The notes under the pieces are model-generated. The model searched no databases, was not told the origin of the DNA, and worked only from the letters and a program-made list of their open reading frames with translations. From positions 1 through 44,577 of the forward strand of contig JABHFS010000150.1 of the NCBI GenBank assembly GCA_018672475.1: DNA of 44,577 nucleotides. Reading direction: 5' to 3'. This stretch comes from Gemmatimonadota bacterium (GTDB lineage Bacteria; Latescibacterota; UBA2968; UBA8231). Below, one piece after another: positions 7,423 through 14,433 of the stretch (position 1 is its first letter; the number at the start of each line of letters is the position of its first letter). The translations under genes and the position numbers were made by a program.

Positions 7423-8556
7423 TTACCAGTTGGTGAATGAGCCGTCTTCGCGGCGCAGTGTCGGGCCGCCGAGCCATTTGAACTCGTAGTGCTCGGCGGC
7501 TTCTTCGTTGAATTCTAGTCCCAGCCCCGGTCCTTCCGGCGGCAACAGGCAACCGGCCTCGTAGGGCAGTTGCACGGGAAAGAGGTCTTCCATCACCGGG
7601 CGGCCGACGAGGCCGCCTTCCTGTACGGCGAAATTGTCGGTGGCGATGTCAAGATGGGCGCAGGCGGCGGCCGAGACGGGGCCGAGCGGGTTGTGCGGTA
7701 CTATTTTTATATAATGGGTTTCGCACCAATTGGCGACCTTGCGCGCCTCGGTTAGCCCGCCGACGTTGCAGATATCTATGCGTGCGTAGTCCATCAGCTC
7801 TTCTTCGATCATCTGGCGAAATTCCCACTTGGTGGCGTAGTGCTCGCCGACGGCCAACGGGCAGCTTATATGGTTGCGCACATGGCGGTAACTCTGGGGG
7901 TTTTCGCAGCGTAGGGGGTCTTCGATAAAGAAGGGATCGTATTGTTCGAGTTCGCGTCCGAGGCGGATGGTATCGGGCGGGTCGAGGCGCGTGTGCACGT
8001 CGATGCAGATCTCGATCTCAGGACCGACCGCTTCGCGCACGGCGGCGAAGTGCTCGACCGAATCGCGCACAGCGGTGCGCGGCTCTAAGATCCCGTCGCG
8101 GTCGTTGACCGACATACGCAGGTATTTCCAGCCCTCAGCGACGCGCTCCTTAGCGACGCGCGCGTAGTCTTCCGGCGTTTTGCCACCGATACCGGTATAA
8201 CAGAAGATGCGATCGCGCATTTTGCCACCGAGCAGCATATAGACGGGCTGGTCGAGGGCTTTGCCCTTGATATCCCACAGCGCAATATCGATGGCCGACA
8301 TTGCGGCGGCGTTGATGCGGCCGCCGGGAAAGAAGTCGACGCGGAAGAGCAACTGCCAGATATACTCGGTATTGAGTGGGTCGAGGCCGATGATATGGCG
8401 CTTCATATGCTCTATGGCACCGATGCCGGCCTGCTCTTTCCACGTAATGCCGAATTCGCCGACGCCGTAGAGCCCGGTGTCGGTTTCGACTTTGACGAAG
8501 AGATAGTTGCGCGACCCGTGGAAGACGGGGAAAGTTTTTACATCGGTAATTTTCAT
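7423..8556 (-). CDS. Enolase-superfamily sugar-acid dehydratase, DgoD (galactonate dehydratase)-like
   Basis: A 377-residue mandelate-racemase-subgroup protein. By eye it follows E. coli D-galactonate dehydratase with a constant +3 offset: metal ligands Asp186, Glu212 (FFIEDP) and Glu238 (AVGEHY), acid His188 (IDVHTR), and the base pair His288 (VPHNPLGPV) with Asp261. The Asp-x-His motif on the third strand is the mark of acid-sugar dehydratases and argues against a racemase. The reaction would be dehydration of an aldonate to a 2-keto-3-deoxy acid. The ribosome binding site AAGGAG is well placed before the ATG. It lies between the UbiA gene (39 bp upstream) and hisS (3 bp downstream). The exact sugar acid is not certain: galactonate, or another aldonate. 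Confidence 0.85.
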   Translation of the reverse strand: MKITDVKTFPVFHGSRNYLFVKVETDTGLYGVGEFGITWKEQAGIGAIEHMKRHIIGLDPLNTEYIWQLLFRVDFFPGGRINAAAMSAIDIALWDIKGKALDQPVYMLLGGKMRDRIFCYTGIGGKTPEDYARVAKERVAEGWKYLRMSVNDRDGILEPRTAVRDSVEHFAAVREAVGPEIEICIDVHTRLDPPDTIRLGRELEQYDPFFIEDPLRCENPQSYRHVRNHISCPLAVGEHYATKWEFRQMIEEELMDYARIDICNVGGLTEARKVANWCETHYIKIVPHNPLGPVSAAACAHLDIATDNFAVQEGGLVGRPVMEDLFPVQLPYEAGCLLPPEGPGLGLEFNEEAAEHYEFKWLGGPTLRREDGSFTNW

Positions 8557-8595
8557 GCCGTGCTCCTTTATGGGAGATATAATATCAGGACAAGA

Positions 8596-9504
8596 TCAGT
8601 TCAGATCAAAAGCGAGTTCACCGATCACGATAGCTAATAGGCCGCTAAACATGCCGATTTTGAGCAGGCGGCCGAGGCGATCGTCGCTTAGTTGTGCCCG
8701 CTGGTGATGTAATTGCCAGAGCACATAGAGGACCAGGCCATTGACCGGCAACAGGGCGAGCGCGTAGAAAATGTTATAGATCGCAGTGAAAAATGGAATC
8801 CAGGTAATTCCGATTAGCAGTATATAAATCAAGCTTGCTATAAGCGCGGCATTTTGCGAGCCCCAGCGCAAAGGCAAGGTATGCTCGCCACGGATTTTAT
8901 CTCCGGCGATGTCTTCGATATCCTTGACGATTTCGCGACCAATGTGGAAAAGCAAGGCAAAGAGGGCTGGGATCCACGAGCGGCCAATGTCGCCGACAGC
9001 GAATGCGCCATAGGGAAAGGCGATGGCTCCGATGCCAGCGACGAGGATATTACCCAATAGAAGACTGTTTTTTAAGAAGATACTATAGATGGCGAGCAGT
9101 AGGGCGATGCCTAAGGCGAGAAAGCCATGCCAGGGGCTGAGCCAGAATGCACATAGGCCGCCTGCTAGTGTGAGCGCGAGGGTTTGCAGGCCTGCGGCAA
9201 GGGGGCTAATGTGGCCTGCAGGCAGGGGCCGGTCCGGTCGGTTAATGCGATCTATATCTATGTCTATTAAGTCGTTAAAGACATTGCCGGCTCCGTTGAT
9301 TAGTGCGGCGGATAGGGCGGCGAGCAAGACGGGTAGCCAGGTGGGGCCTTGTATGGCAGTTAGGGCGCCGACACCGACAGAGAGCGCGGTAATCAGGCCG
9401 TTAAGCGGCCGAGGCAGGAGGAAGAAGGCGGTGAGTGGTGACAAGGCTTTTCCGTGGAATAGGCGCAATAGAAAGCCCTTATATAGTAATGGATTCTCTT
9501 GCAA
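8596..9504 (-). CDS. UbiA-family prenyltransferase, DGGGP-synthase-like branch
   Basis: An integral membrane prenyltransferase of 302 residues with about eight hydrophobic segments. The first Asp-rich motif is NVFNDLIDIDIDRINRPDRP (near 116) and the second is GREIVKDIEDIAGDKIRGE (near 188). INRPDRPLPAGHIS and the second motif resemble archaeal digeranylgeranylglyceryl-phosphate synthase more than UbiA or MenA. Because mqn genes are 7 kb away, a role as the MqnP menaquinone prenyltransferase is the main alternative. The start is a TTG at 9504 with no good Shine-Dalgarno; in-frame TTG codons at about 9471 and 9447 are alternatives. It heads the minus-strand run and is divergent from the HU gene, so the promoter should be in 9505-9680. 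Confidence 0.8.
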   Translation of the reverse strand: MQENPLLYKGFLLRLFHGKALSPLTAFFLLPRPLNGLITALSVGVGALTAIQGPTWLPVLLAALSAALINGAGNVFNDLIDIDIDRINRPDRPLPAGHISPLAAGLQTLALTLAGGLCAFWLSPWHGFLALGIALLLAIYSIFLKNSLLLGNILVAGIGAIAFPYGAFAVGDIGRSWIPALFALLFHIGREIVKDIEDIAGDKIRGEHTLPLRWGSQNAALIASLIYILLIGITWIPFFTAIYNIFYALALLPVNGLVLYVLWQLHHQRAQLSDDRLGRLLKIGMFSGLLAIVIGELAFDLN

Positions 9505-9681
9505 GAAGGGGTGTTTTTCTGATCGCTTAGAAGGTTTGTTAAGTCGTTAAATTAATTCTTGACAGGGCCTTATGTGCGAATTACTTTCACCTAACATCAT
9601 ATTTCCCAATAAGTAAGCTATGAGAGGCTCTTCCCTAAAAATGGCCTGCATGGCGGGCATTTTGCCCACGGAGGTTTAGCG

Positions 9682-10068
9682 TTGCCGACGATAACAAAAA
9701 AAGAATTAACCCTTTTAGTTAGTGACCACGCCAATTGCAAAAAAAATCTGGCGGCTAAGATGGTAGACAGTCTCTTCAATGCAATGCGCGACAGCTTGAT
9801 TGAAGGCAATCGCATTGAGGTTCGCGGTTTCGGGGTCTTTCAAGTTAAAGATACGCGTCCCAAGCCGGCTGCCCGCAATCCCCGCACTGGTGAAATCATT
9901 TACGTGCCTGCTCGGCGCAAGACGCATTTCAAACCGGGGCGCTTGCTCAAAGAAGCGCTGCATAAGACGCGCGAGCCAGAAGGCACGACAGATCCGCCCG
10001 CCGCAGCGCCCGCTGCGGGTGCTGCGGTGCCGCATATCGCACCGCCGAGCGAAGACTCTACTTTATAA
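9682..10068 (+). CDS. HU/IHF-family DNA-binding protein with Pro/Ala-rich tail
   Basis: A nucleoid-associated histone-like protein that bends DNA as a dimer. The 90-residue core is complete: TKKELTLLVSDHAN at the N-terminus, RGFGVFQVKDT, and the DNA-binding arm ARNPRTGEIIYVPARRK near residues 65-81. Beyond the core is a roughly 30-residue tail rich in Pro and Ala (DPPAAAPAAGAAVP), longer than in normal HU, so it may make extra contacts. The start is TTG at 9682, supported by GGAGG at 9671-9675 and the conserved N-terminus. A strong intrinsic terminator lies 45 bp after the stop. A TTGACA (9559-9564) with only a weak -10 follows the divergent region upstream. Confidence 0.92.
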   Translation: MPTITKKELTLLVSDHANCKKNLAAKMVDSLFNAMRDSLIEGNRIEVRGFGVFQVKDTRPKPAARNPRTGEIIYVPARRKTHFKPGRLLKEALHKTREPEGTTDPPAAAPAAGAAVPHIAPPSEDSTL

Positions 10069-10097
10069 GCTCATAAACAAACGGATAGCTAACAACG

Positions 10098-12173
10098 GTG
10101 ATAAACCGATTCAGAGGGGCGTTATGCGCCTCTCTTTTTTTCTGTGGTTCCGCTTTTGCGACAGAACCTTTAGTCGGCCTCGCCTGGACTACGTCCCAGG
10201 AATTGACCGAGATCGCAAATTTGCGTGGGTCTGTGCGTTATGTGGCGCGCGGTATAGCCTTTGTTACAGCCCAAGAACAAAATGTTGGTGGTTTCGAAGT
10301 GCTCTGTATTGACCAGGCTGCTGTAGGGGATCGCTATTTTATCGCCGATCATCTGAGCCTTCCGTTGCCCGCAGGTGTTGAATTGGTCTTTGATGGCGGT
10401 GGGGAATGGGTGTTATTGCGGGTTCCCGAGGGGCGGTTAGGAAGTCTGTACGGAGCGACGCATTTTCTTTGGCCTTTACCGGATAATTACAGCATTAACG
10501 GATGGTTAGGGAATTCGGAGCGGGCGCCAAAGGCATTGCAGACGGTCTCGCCGGCGGTAGCCTCGCTTATTGCGGGAGCCGATGCGGCGCGTTTGCAGGC
10601 CGATGTCGAAGCGTTGGCGCTAAAGGATCCGGCCTTGGGCAGTGTCGAAGGCAATATACGCAGCCGCTTTGCGGTGCATCCCGAGTTTTTAGAATCGACC
10701 CAATATATCCAATCGCAATTATCCGCTGCACTGGGTGCCGAGGCGGTCGAGTTGCACCCTTTCTCGATCGGCGCGCAGCGGGTGGTGTCTTATGCCTCGC
10801 GTCGTGGAAATCAGGCGGCAGCACCGGTCGATACAATGACCCATAATGTGATCGGCACGCTCGCAGGCACCGATCCGGGCGCTGGGTATTATATCATCTG
10901 CGCTCACTACGACGCGACGGGCGTGCGTTCGGCGGGTGGTTGGGCGTGGGATAGTGATCCGGCACCCGGTGCCGATGATAATGCCAGCGGGGTGGCCTTA
11001 GTTCTGGAGAGCGCGCGTCTGCTTGCCGGACAGCGTTTTCCCTGGTCGATCCGCTTTATTGCCTGGTCGGGTGAGGAGTTGGGCCTGTTGGGCAGCCAGG
11101 CCTATGCCGATATCGCCGCCGATCGCGATGATAATATTTTGGGCGTGCTCAACTTCGACATGATCGGCTTTAATAATTTAAAGCAGCGTTTGGAGTTGGT
11201 CACCAATCCGGGTTCGCGTTGGCTGGTCGATGAAATGAGCGCAGTCGCCGAGCGCTATAGCATCGAGCTGGCGGTTGATGTATTGGAGGACGGTGGCGCC
11301 CGACTCAGCGATCACGCGCCCTTTTGGGCCAGGGGCTACGATGGGATTTTAGGGATCGAGAATTACTTGCCGACAGATGCGACTACCTATGGCGTGCGCG
11401 AGGGCATGTATCAGGTCAATTCGCAATACCACTCGGTCGTTGATGTGCCCGACAGTATCAACTGGGCCTTGGTGCGCAGCACTACGCAGTTGGCGGTGGC
11501 GACCCTGGCGCAATACGGCTTGGGCGAAGGGCAACCAAATTTGGCGGTGTTCACCGGTGATCTGCGCGGTGACCGCAACGATGATCTGCGCGTGCGGGTT
11601 AGCAATATCGGTCTGAGTACGGTCGCAGCAGGGTTTCGCGTACGGGTCTCGCACTGCGCGGCGGATTCGAGCGGGTGCGAGGTTATTTACGATGCTGAGG
11701 ATTCAGAAGAATTGGTGCCGGGCTCGGGTGCGGACTTGAGCATTCCCTGGCAGCGCTTCGGCGAGATGGTCTTTCTGATCGAAGTCGACCCAGGGGATCA
11801 GGTCGCTGAGGCGAGTGAAGAGGACAACCGGGCCTTCCAACGCGTGCGCTTGGTGCCGCAGGCCAAGACAGTGGTCTTTCCAAATCCCTTCCAGCCGGGC
11901 AGCGACGATTTTCTGCGCTTCAGCGGCGTGCCGCTCAAAGCGCAGGTGCGGATTTTCGCGCCGTCGGGCGAATTGTTATGGCAGGCGGCCGAGGACAATG
12001 CGCTGCAGCGGCGCATGGGCGCGCGGGCGAATGAGGTGCTCTGGCGCGGGGTCAACCGCACGGGGGCGAACGATTTTAGTGCGTCTCTAGTGGGCAATGG
12101 AGTTTATGTGTATACGATACACTCGCGGGAGGGGGAGTTGCTGGTGCGCGACAAGGTCGCGGTGGTGCGCTGA
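10098..12173 (+). CDS. Secreted M28-family zinc metallopeptidase with FlgD-like C-terminal domain
   Basis: A 691-residue exported aminopeptidase-like enzyme. Residues 1-21 form a signal peptide (basic INRFR, hydrophobic core, cleavage after GSAFA). The M28 domain spans about 245-475: His270 in CAHYD, then GADDNASGVA with the bridging Asp near 293, SGEELGLLGS near 324-333 with the catalytic Glu pair, FDMIG near 353, and a SDHAPF segment with the last His. A CARDB-like stretch follows (about 480-590). The last 90 residues form a FlgD-Ig/type-A-like sorting module with VVFPNPFQPG, LLWQAAEDN, LWRGVNRTG and GVYVYTIHSREG. The start GTG has no Shine-Dalgarno, and the signal-peptide DNA contains a perfect terminator hairpin. 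No other start would give a signal peptide. Confidence 0.85.
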   Translation: MINRFRGALCASLFFCGSAFATEPLVGLAWTTSQELTEIANLRGSVRYVARGIAFVTAQEQNVGGFEVLCIDQAAVGDRYFIADHLSLPLPAGVELVFDGGGEWVLLRVPEGRLGSLYGATHFLWPLPDNYSINGWLGNSERAPKALQTVSPAVASLIAGADAARLQADVEALALKDPALGSVEGNIRSRFAVHPEFLESTQYIQSQLSAALGAEAVELHPFSIGAQRVVSYASRRGNQAAAPVDTMTHNVIGTLAGTDPGAGYYIICAHYDATGVRSAGGWAWDSDPAPGADDNASGVALVLESARLLAGQRFPWSIRFIAWSGEELGLLGSQAYADIAADRDDNILGVLNFDMIGFNNLKQRLELVTNPGSRWLVDEMSAVAERYSIELAVDVLEDGGARLSDHAPFWARGYDGILGIENYLPTDATTYGVREGMYQVNSQYHSVVDVPDSINWALVRSTTQLAVATLAQYGLGEGQPNLAVFTGDLRGDRNDDLRVRVSNIGLSTVAAGFRVRVSHCAADSSGCEVIYDAEDSEELVPGSGADLSIPWQRFGEMVFLIEVDPGDQVAEASEEDNRAFQRVRLVPQAKTVVFPNPFQPGSDDFLRFSGVPLKAQVRIFAPSGELLWQAAEDNALQRRMGARANEVLWRGVNRTGANDFSASLVGNGVYVYTIHSREGELLVRDKVAVVR
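10113..10141 (+). terminator. Intrinsic terminator of the HU gene, inside the M28 signal-peptide codons
   Basis: A 9-bp stem (10113-10121 with 10127-10135, one G-U pair) with loop TTATG, then seven T at 10135-10141. It starts 45 bp after the HU stop and lies within the first codons of the M28 reading frame. The stem and T-run fit a standard rho-independent terminator. Confidence 0.8.
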
Positions 12174-12238
12174 GTGTGTGCCCGATAGAGGATAGATTCG
12201 CCATAGGCAAATTTACAAACTCCGGACTTTATTTCGAT

Positions 12239-12940
12239 TTATTCGGTTACCAACGGACAATTCTCGCAGCGCCCTTGCGTTCCGCACGCATCCAGCTCGC
12301 AGTTAAGCAGCGCCTCGGCGTATTTCCGCCATTGGGCCGGGTAGTGCAACGCGCCTTCAACGCGAAAATCGCGCACCAGCGCGCGCAATAGCGCAAAGCG
12401 GGTCTCGCGGTTAGTGACTTTATCGCGCACTCTTTGGCGAGCGTCGGCCAAGCAATTCAGATACTCGACAAATTCCTCGTCAAAAAGCCCTTCGAGATCT
12501 TTGCGCAGACGGCTGGCTAATGCGGGGCTGGCGTTGGAGGTGGAGATGCTCAGCCGCAGATGGCCGGGGTGGATCAGCGCCATCATGCCGAAGTTGGAGT
12601 GGGTGGGGTTGTCGTAGGAGTTGATGAGGATGCGTTGCGCGATGGCGAGTTTATAGACCTTGGCCGTCAGCGCCTCGTCGTCATTTATCGTATTGAGTGC
12701 GAGGAAGACGCCGTCGAGGTCCGTATCTTCAAAGCCGCGTTGTTGGTGGGTGATCCGGCCGGCGCTAACCCATTCGGCGAGCGTTGGTGTTAAAGCAGGG
12801 CTAACGACGGTGATGCGGGCGCCGGCGTCGAGCAGGCGTCCGCTTTTTTCTTCGGCCTCGCGGTTGCCACCGATAACTAAGCAGGGCTGGTCCATAACAT
12901 CGAGACCGGCCTGGAAGTAGGGGTTAAGTTTGTGGCTCAT
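12239..12940 (-). CDS. Siroheme synthase N-domain protein (precorrin-2 dehydrogenase) with Cys-rich tail
   Basis: A 233-residue protein matching the NAD-dependent N-terminal part of CysG/Met8, which oxidises precorrin-2 to sirohydrochlorin and may insert iron. Seen: the nucleotide-binding start PCLVIGGNREAEEKSGRLLDAG (split here as PCLVIGGNR and AEEKSGRLLDAG), NSYDNPTHSNFGM, and LSISTSNASPALASRLR, a family signature. The CysG methyltransferase domain is absent, so a separate SUMT is expected elsewhere. The C-terminus carries Cys214, Cys219, Cys225 and Cys228 (C-x4-C-x5-C-x2-C), a possible metal or Fe-S site not typical of the family. It is the last gene of a three-gene minus-strand operon; its start overlaps the MoaB-like stop by 4 bp. 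Confidence 0.85.
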   Translation of the reverse strand: MSHKLNPYFQAGLDVMDQPCLVIGGNREAEEKSGRLLDAGARITVVSPALTPTLAEWVSAGRITHQQRGFEDTDLDGVFLALNTINDDEALTAKVYKLAIAQRILINSYDNPTHSNFGMMALIHPGHLRLSISTSNASPALASRLRKDLEGLFDEEFVEYLNCLADARQRVRDKVTNRETRFALLRALVRDFRVEGALHYPAQWRKYAEALLNCELDACGTQGRCENCPLVTE

Positions 12941-13410
12941 GCGCGTGGGATCATTTGGTCGAGCAGGTGTTCTAGTTCGGGCAATACCAGTTTGCCCATC
13001 GCCAATTCAATAATGTCCAAATCACCGGGTAGGCAGAAGACCATTTTGCGTTTTATGGAGCCGGCGACGCCTTGCGCGAGCATCGCGCGGGAGCCCTGCT
13101 GTTGGTAGAGCAATGAACGCAGCAGGTCGCCGAAGCCGTCGAGACGGCGGTCGAGTTGTTGGCGTACCGCGTCGCCGATCGGGTCGCGCAGAGCATTGCC
13201 GGTGCGACCGGTGAAGAAGATCACTTCGGAGGACTGACTCTGGGTGAGTATGGCCAGCTCGCCTTTGATTTGCAGGCTGTCGGGTTTGATGGTGCGGTCC
13301 TGGGTGATCTTGTGGCCGGCTCCTGCAAGGATGCTTACGAGCAATTGTCCGCTCTGCGCCTGGCGTTCGTCGCCGACGAGCAATACGGCGCAACCAATTG
13401 ACCTAGCCAT
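12937..13410 (-). CDS. MoaB/MogA-like molybdopterin-binding protein, diverged active site
   Basis: A 157-residue protein of the MoCF_biosynth fold, which in MogA/MoaB adenylates molybdopterin during molybdenum-cofactor synthesis. The pattern fits from about residue 60: SEVIFFTGRTGNALRD, then LDRRLDGFGDLLRSL, MLAQGVAGSIKRK and VFCLPG. The canonical GGTG reads GRTG here, and the usual NLPG-Ser-Pro loop reads CLPGDL, so activity on molybdopterin is uncertain. The position between a siroheme-synthesis protein and a rhodanese fits a cofactor or sulfur-transfer role. It overlaps the siroheme gene by 4 bp and starts 2 bp after the rhodanese-fusion stop. The fold is likely; the function is open. Confidence 0.7.
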   Translation of the reverse strand: MARSIGCAVLLVGDERQAQSGQLLVSILAGAGHKITQDRTIKPDSLQIKGELAILTQSQSSEVIFFTGRTGNALRDPIGDAVRQQLDRRLDGFGDLLRSLLYQQQGSRAMLAQGVAGSIKRKMVFCLPGDLDIIELAMGKLVLPELEHLLDQMIPRA

Positions 13411-13412
13411 GG

Positions 13413-14324
13413 CTACTCGTTGACTACCGAGACCAGGGCCGGGTAGCTCGTATCGCCTTCTGCACCGTATTCAACGGGCAGGCCCGATTCCATCCAGCCG
13501 AGTTCGATGACTTCGCCGGCCTGGTTGCGCGCGCCACCGTAGCCGCCGGTGACATTAGTGATATTGGTGAAGCCGGCGGCGATCAGTGCTTCAGAGGCGC
13601 GGACCGAGCGCGCGCCCGACTGGCAGCCGATTAACAATTTTGCGTCGAGGTCGAAGTGTGACTGCAGGACGCGCACGAACTCGGGGTTGGGCACCATGCC
13701 CATGGCTTCGCGGTGCATGACGGGAATATTGAGCGAGTCGGCTGGATGGCCGTTTTCGTATTCGGGCATGGAGCGGACATCGATATAGGTGGTGTCCGAG
13801 TCGTTTGAGAGTAACTCATTGGCCTGGTTAGGGCTTAGATTCTGGTAACTCATGGGATATACCTCCTGACGGATAAATTCACCGGATGCACTGAAAATGG
13901 GTCTTGCGGAGCGGTGCTGGTCTTTTAGGTGGGCGAACCAGCATGGATAAGAGCAGAAGTCGTGGTTGAGTCGGTAGAGAAAGTCCTTCTGATAGGGTTT
14001 GTCGCAGACATGGCATTGGCGGTCGGTCGCTTTGGGGCTGCGCACGGTGAGATTGTTGATCAGGCGATTGATATGGAAACTGCCGCGCCAACCCAAGAGC
14101 AGCATAATGGCGAAATTTGGCCAATCGATGGCGAGCAGGCCGGCGCACGGCAAGGCCAGCCAGAAACCCAGACAGTGCGGGCAGCTAAAGAGCTTGGCGG
14201 TCCATGGCGAAAAATTGGTAGCCCACTTACGCAACCCGGCCGTCGGACTTGAGCGGCGCAAAAAACGAGTGCTGAAGGTAATAAAGGCGACGGCCGCTAA
14301 AAGCGCTTGCAACTGGATGTTCAC
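13413..14324 (-). CDS. Membrane/zinc-ribbon protein fused to a rhodanese domain
   Basis: One uninterrupted 303-residue frame with two parts. Residues 1-157 have two hydrophobic segments (MNIQLQALLAAVAF and CPHCLGFWLALPCAGLLA, DUF1360-like CxxCxGFW motif) and a zinc-ribbon-like set Cys104, Cys107, Cys124, Cys128 (CHVC and CSYPC). Residues 158-303 are a rhodanese domain: YIDVRSMPEYENGHP and the active-site loop IGCQSGARS with nucleophilic Cys. Rhodaneses move sulfane sulfur, usually from a persulfide Cys. Met158 is preceded by AGGAGGT at ideal spacing, so the rhodanese alone (13413-13853) is probably also made. It leads the operon with the MoaB-like and siroheme genes; the divergent adaptor gene starts at 14434. 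Confidence 0.7.
   Translation of the reverse strand: MNIQLQALLAAVAFITFSTRFLRRSSPTAGLRKWATNFSPWTAKLFSCPHCLGFWLALPCAGLLAIDWPNFAIMLLLGWRGSFHINRLINNLTVRSPKATDRQCHVCDKPYQKDFLYRLNHDFCSYPCWFAHLKDQHRSARPIFSASGEFIRQEVYPMSYQNLSPNQANELLSNDSDTTYIDVRSMPEYENGHPADSLNIPVMHREAMGMVPNPEFVRVLQSHFDLDAKLLIGCQSGARSVRASEALIAAGFTNITNVTGGYGGARNQAGEVIELGWMESGLPVEYGAEGDTSYPALVSVVNE
13861..13867 (-). promoter_or_regulatory. Strong internal ribosome binding site before rhodanese Met158
   Basis: On the minus strand AGGAGGT is followed after 7 nt by ATG (start at 13853, reading MSYQN), inside the larger frame. This is the best Shine-Dalgarno in the operon and would make a 146-residue stand-alone rhodanese. Confidence 0.65.
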
Positions 14325-14433
14325 TTGACAGTGTCCACTTTCAGAGGTTGTTTCGTACGAGTAAGTGGATATTGCTAACTAATGTATTATCTTCAGCTGG
14401 ATAGACAAGCCTGATATCTAATAGGAGGACGGC

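Noticed and set aside
9559..9587. TTGACA followed by a 17-nt spacer and TACTTT before the HU gene
   Set aside because: The -10 matches consensus at only three positions, so it is not listed as a promoter.
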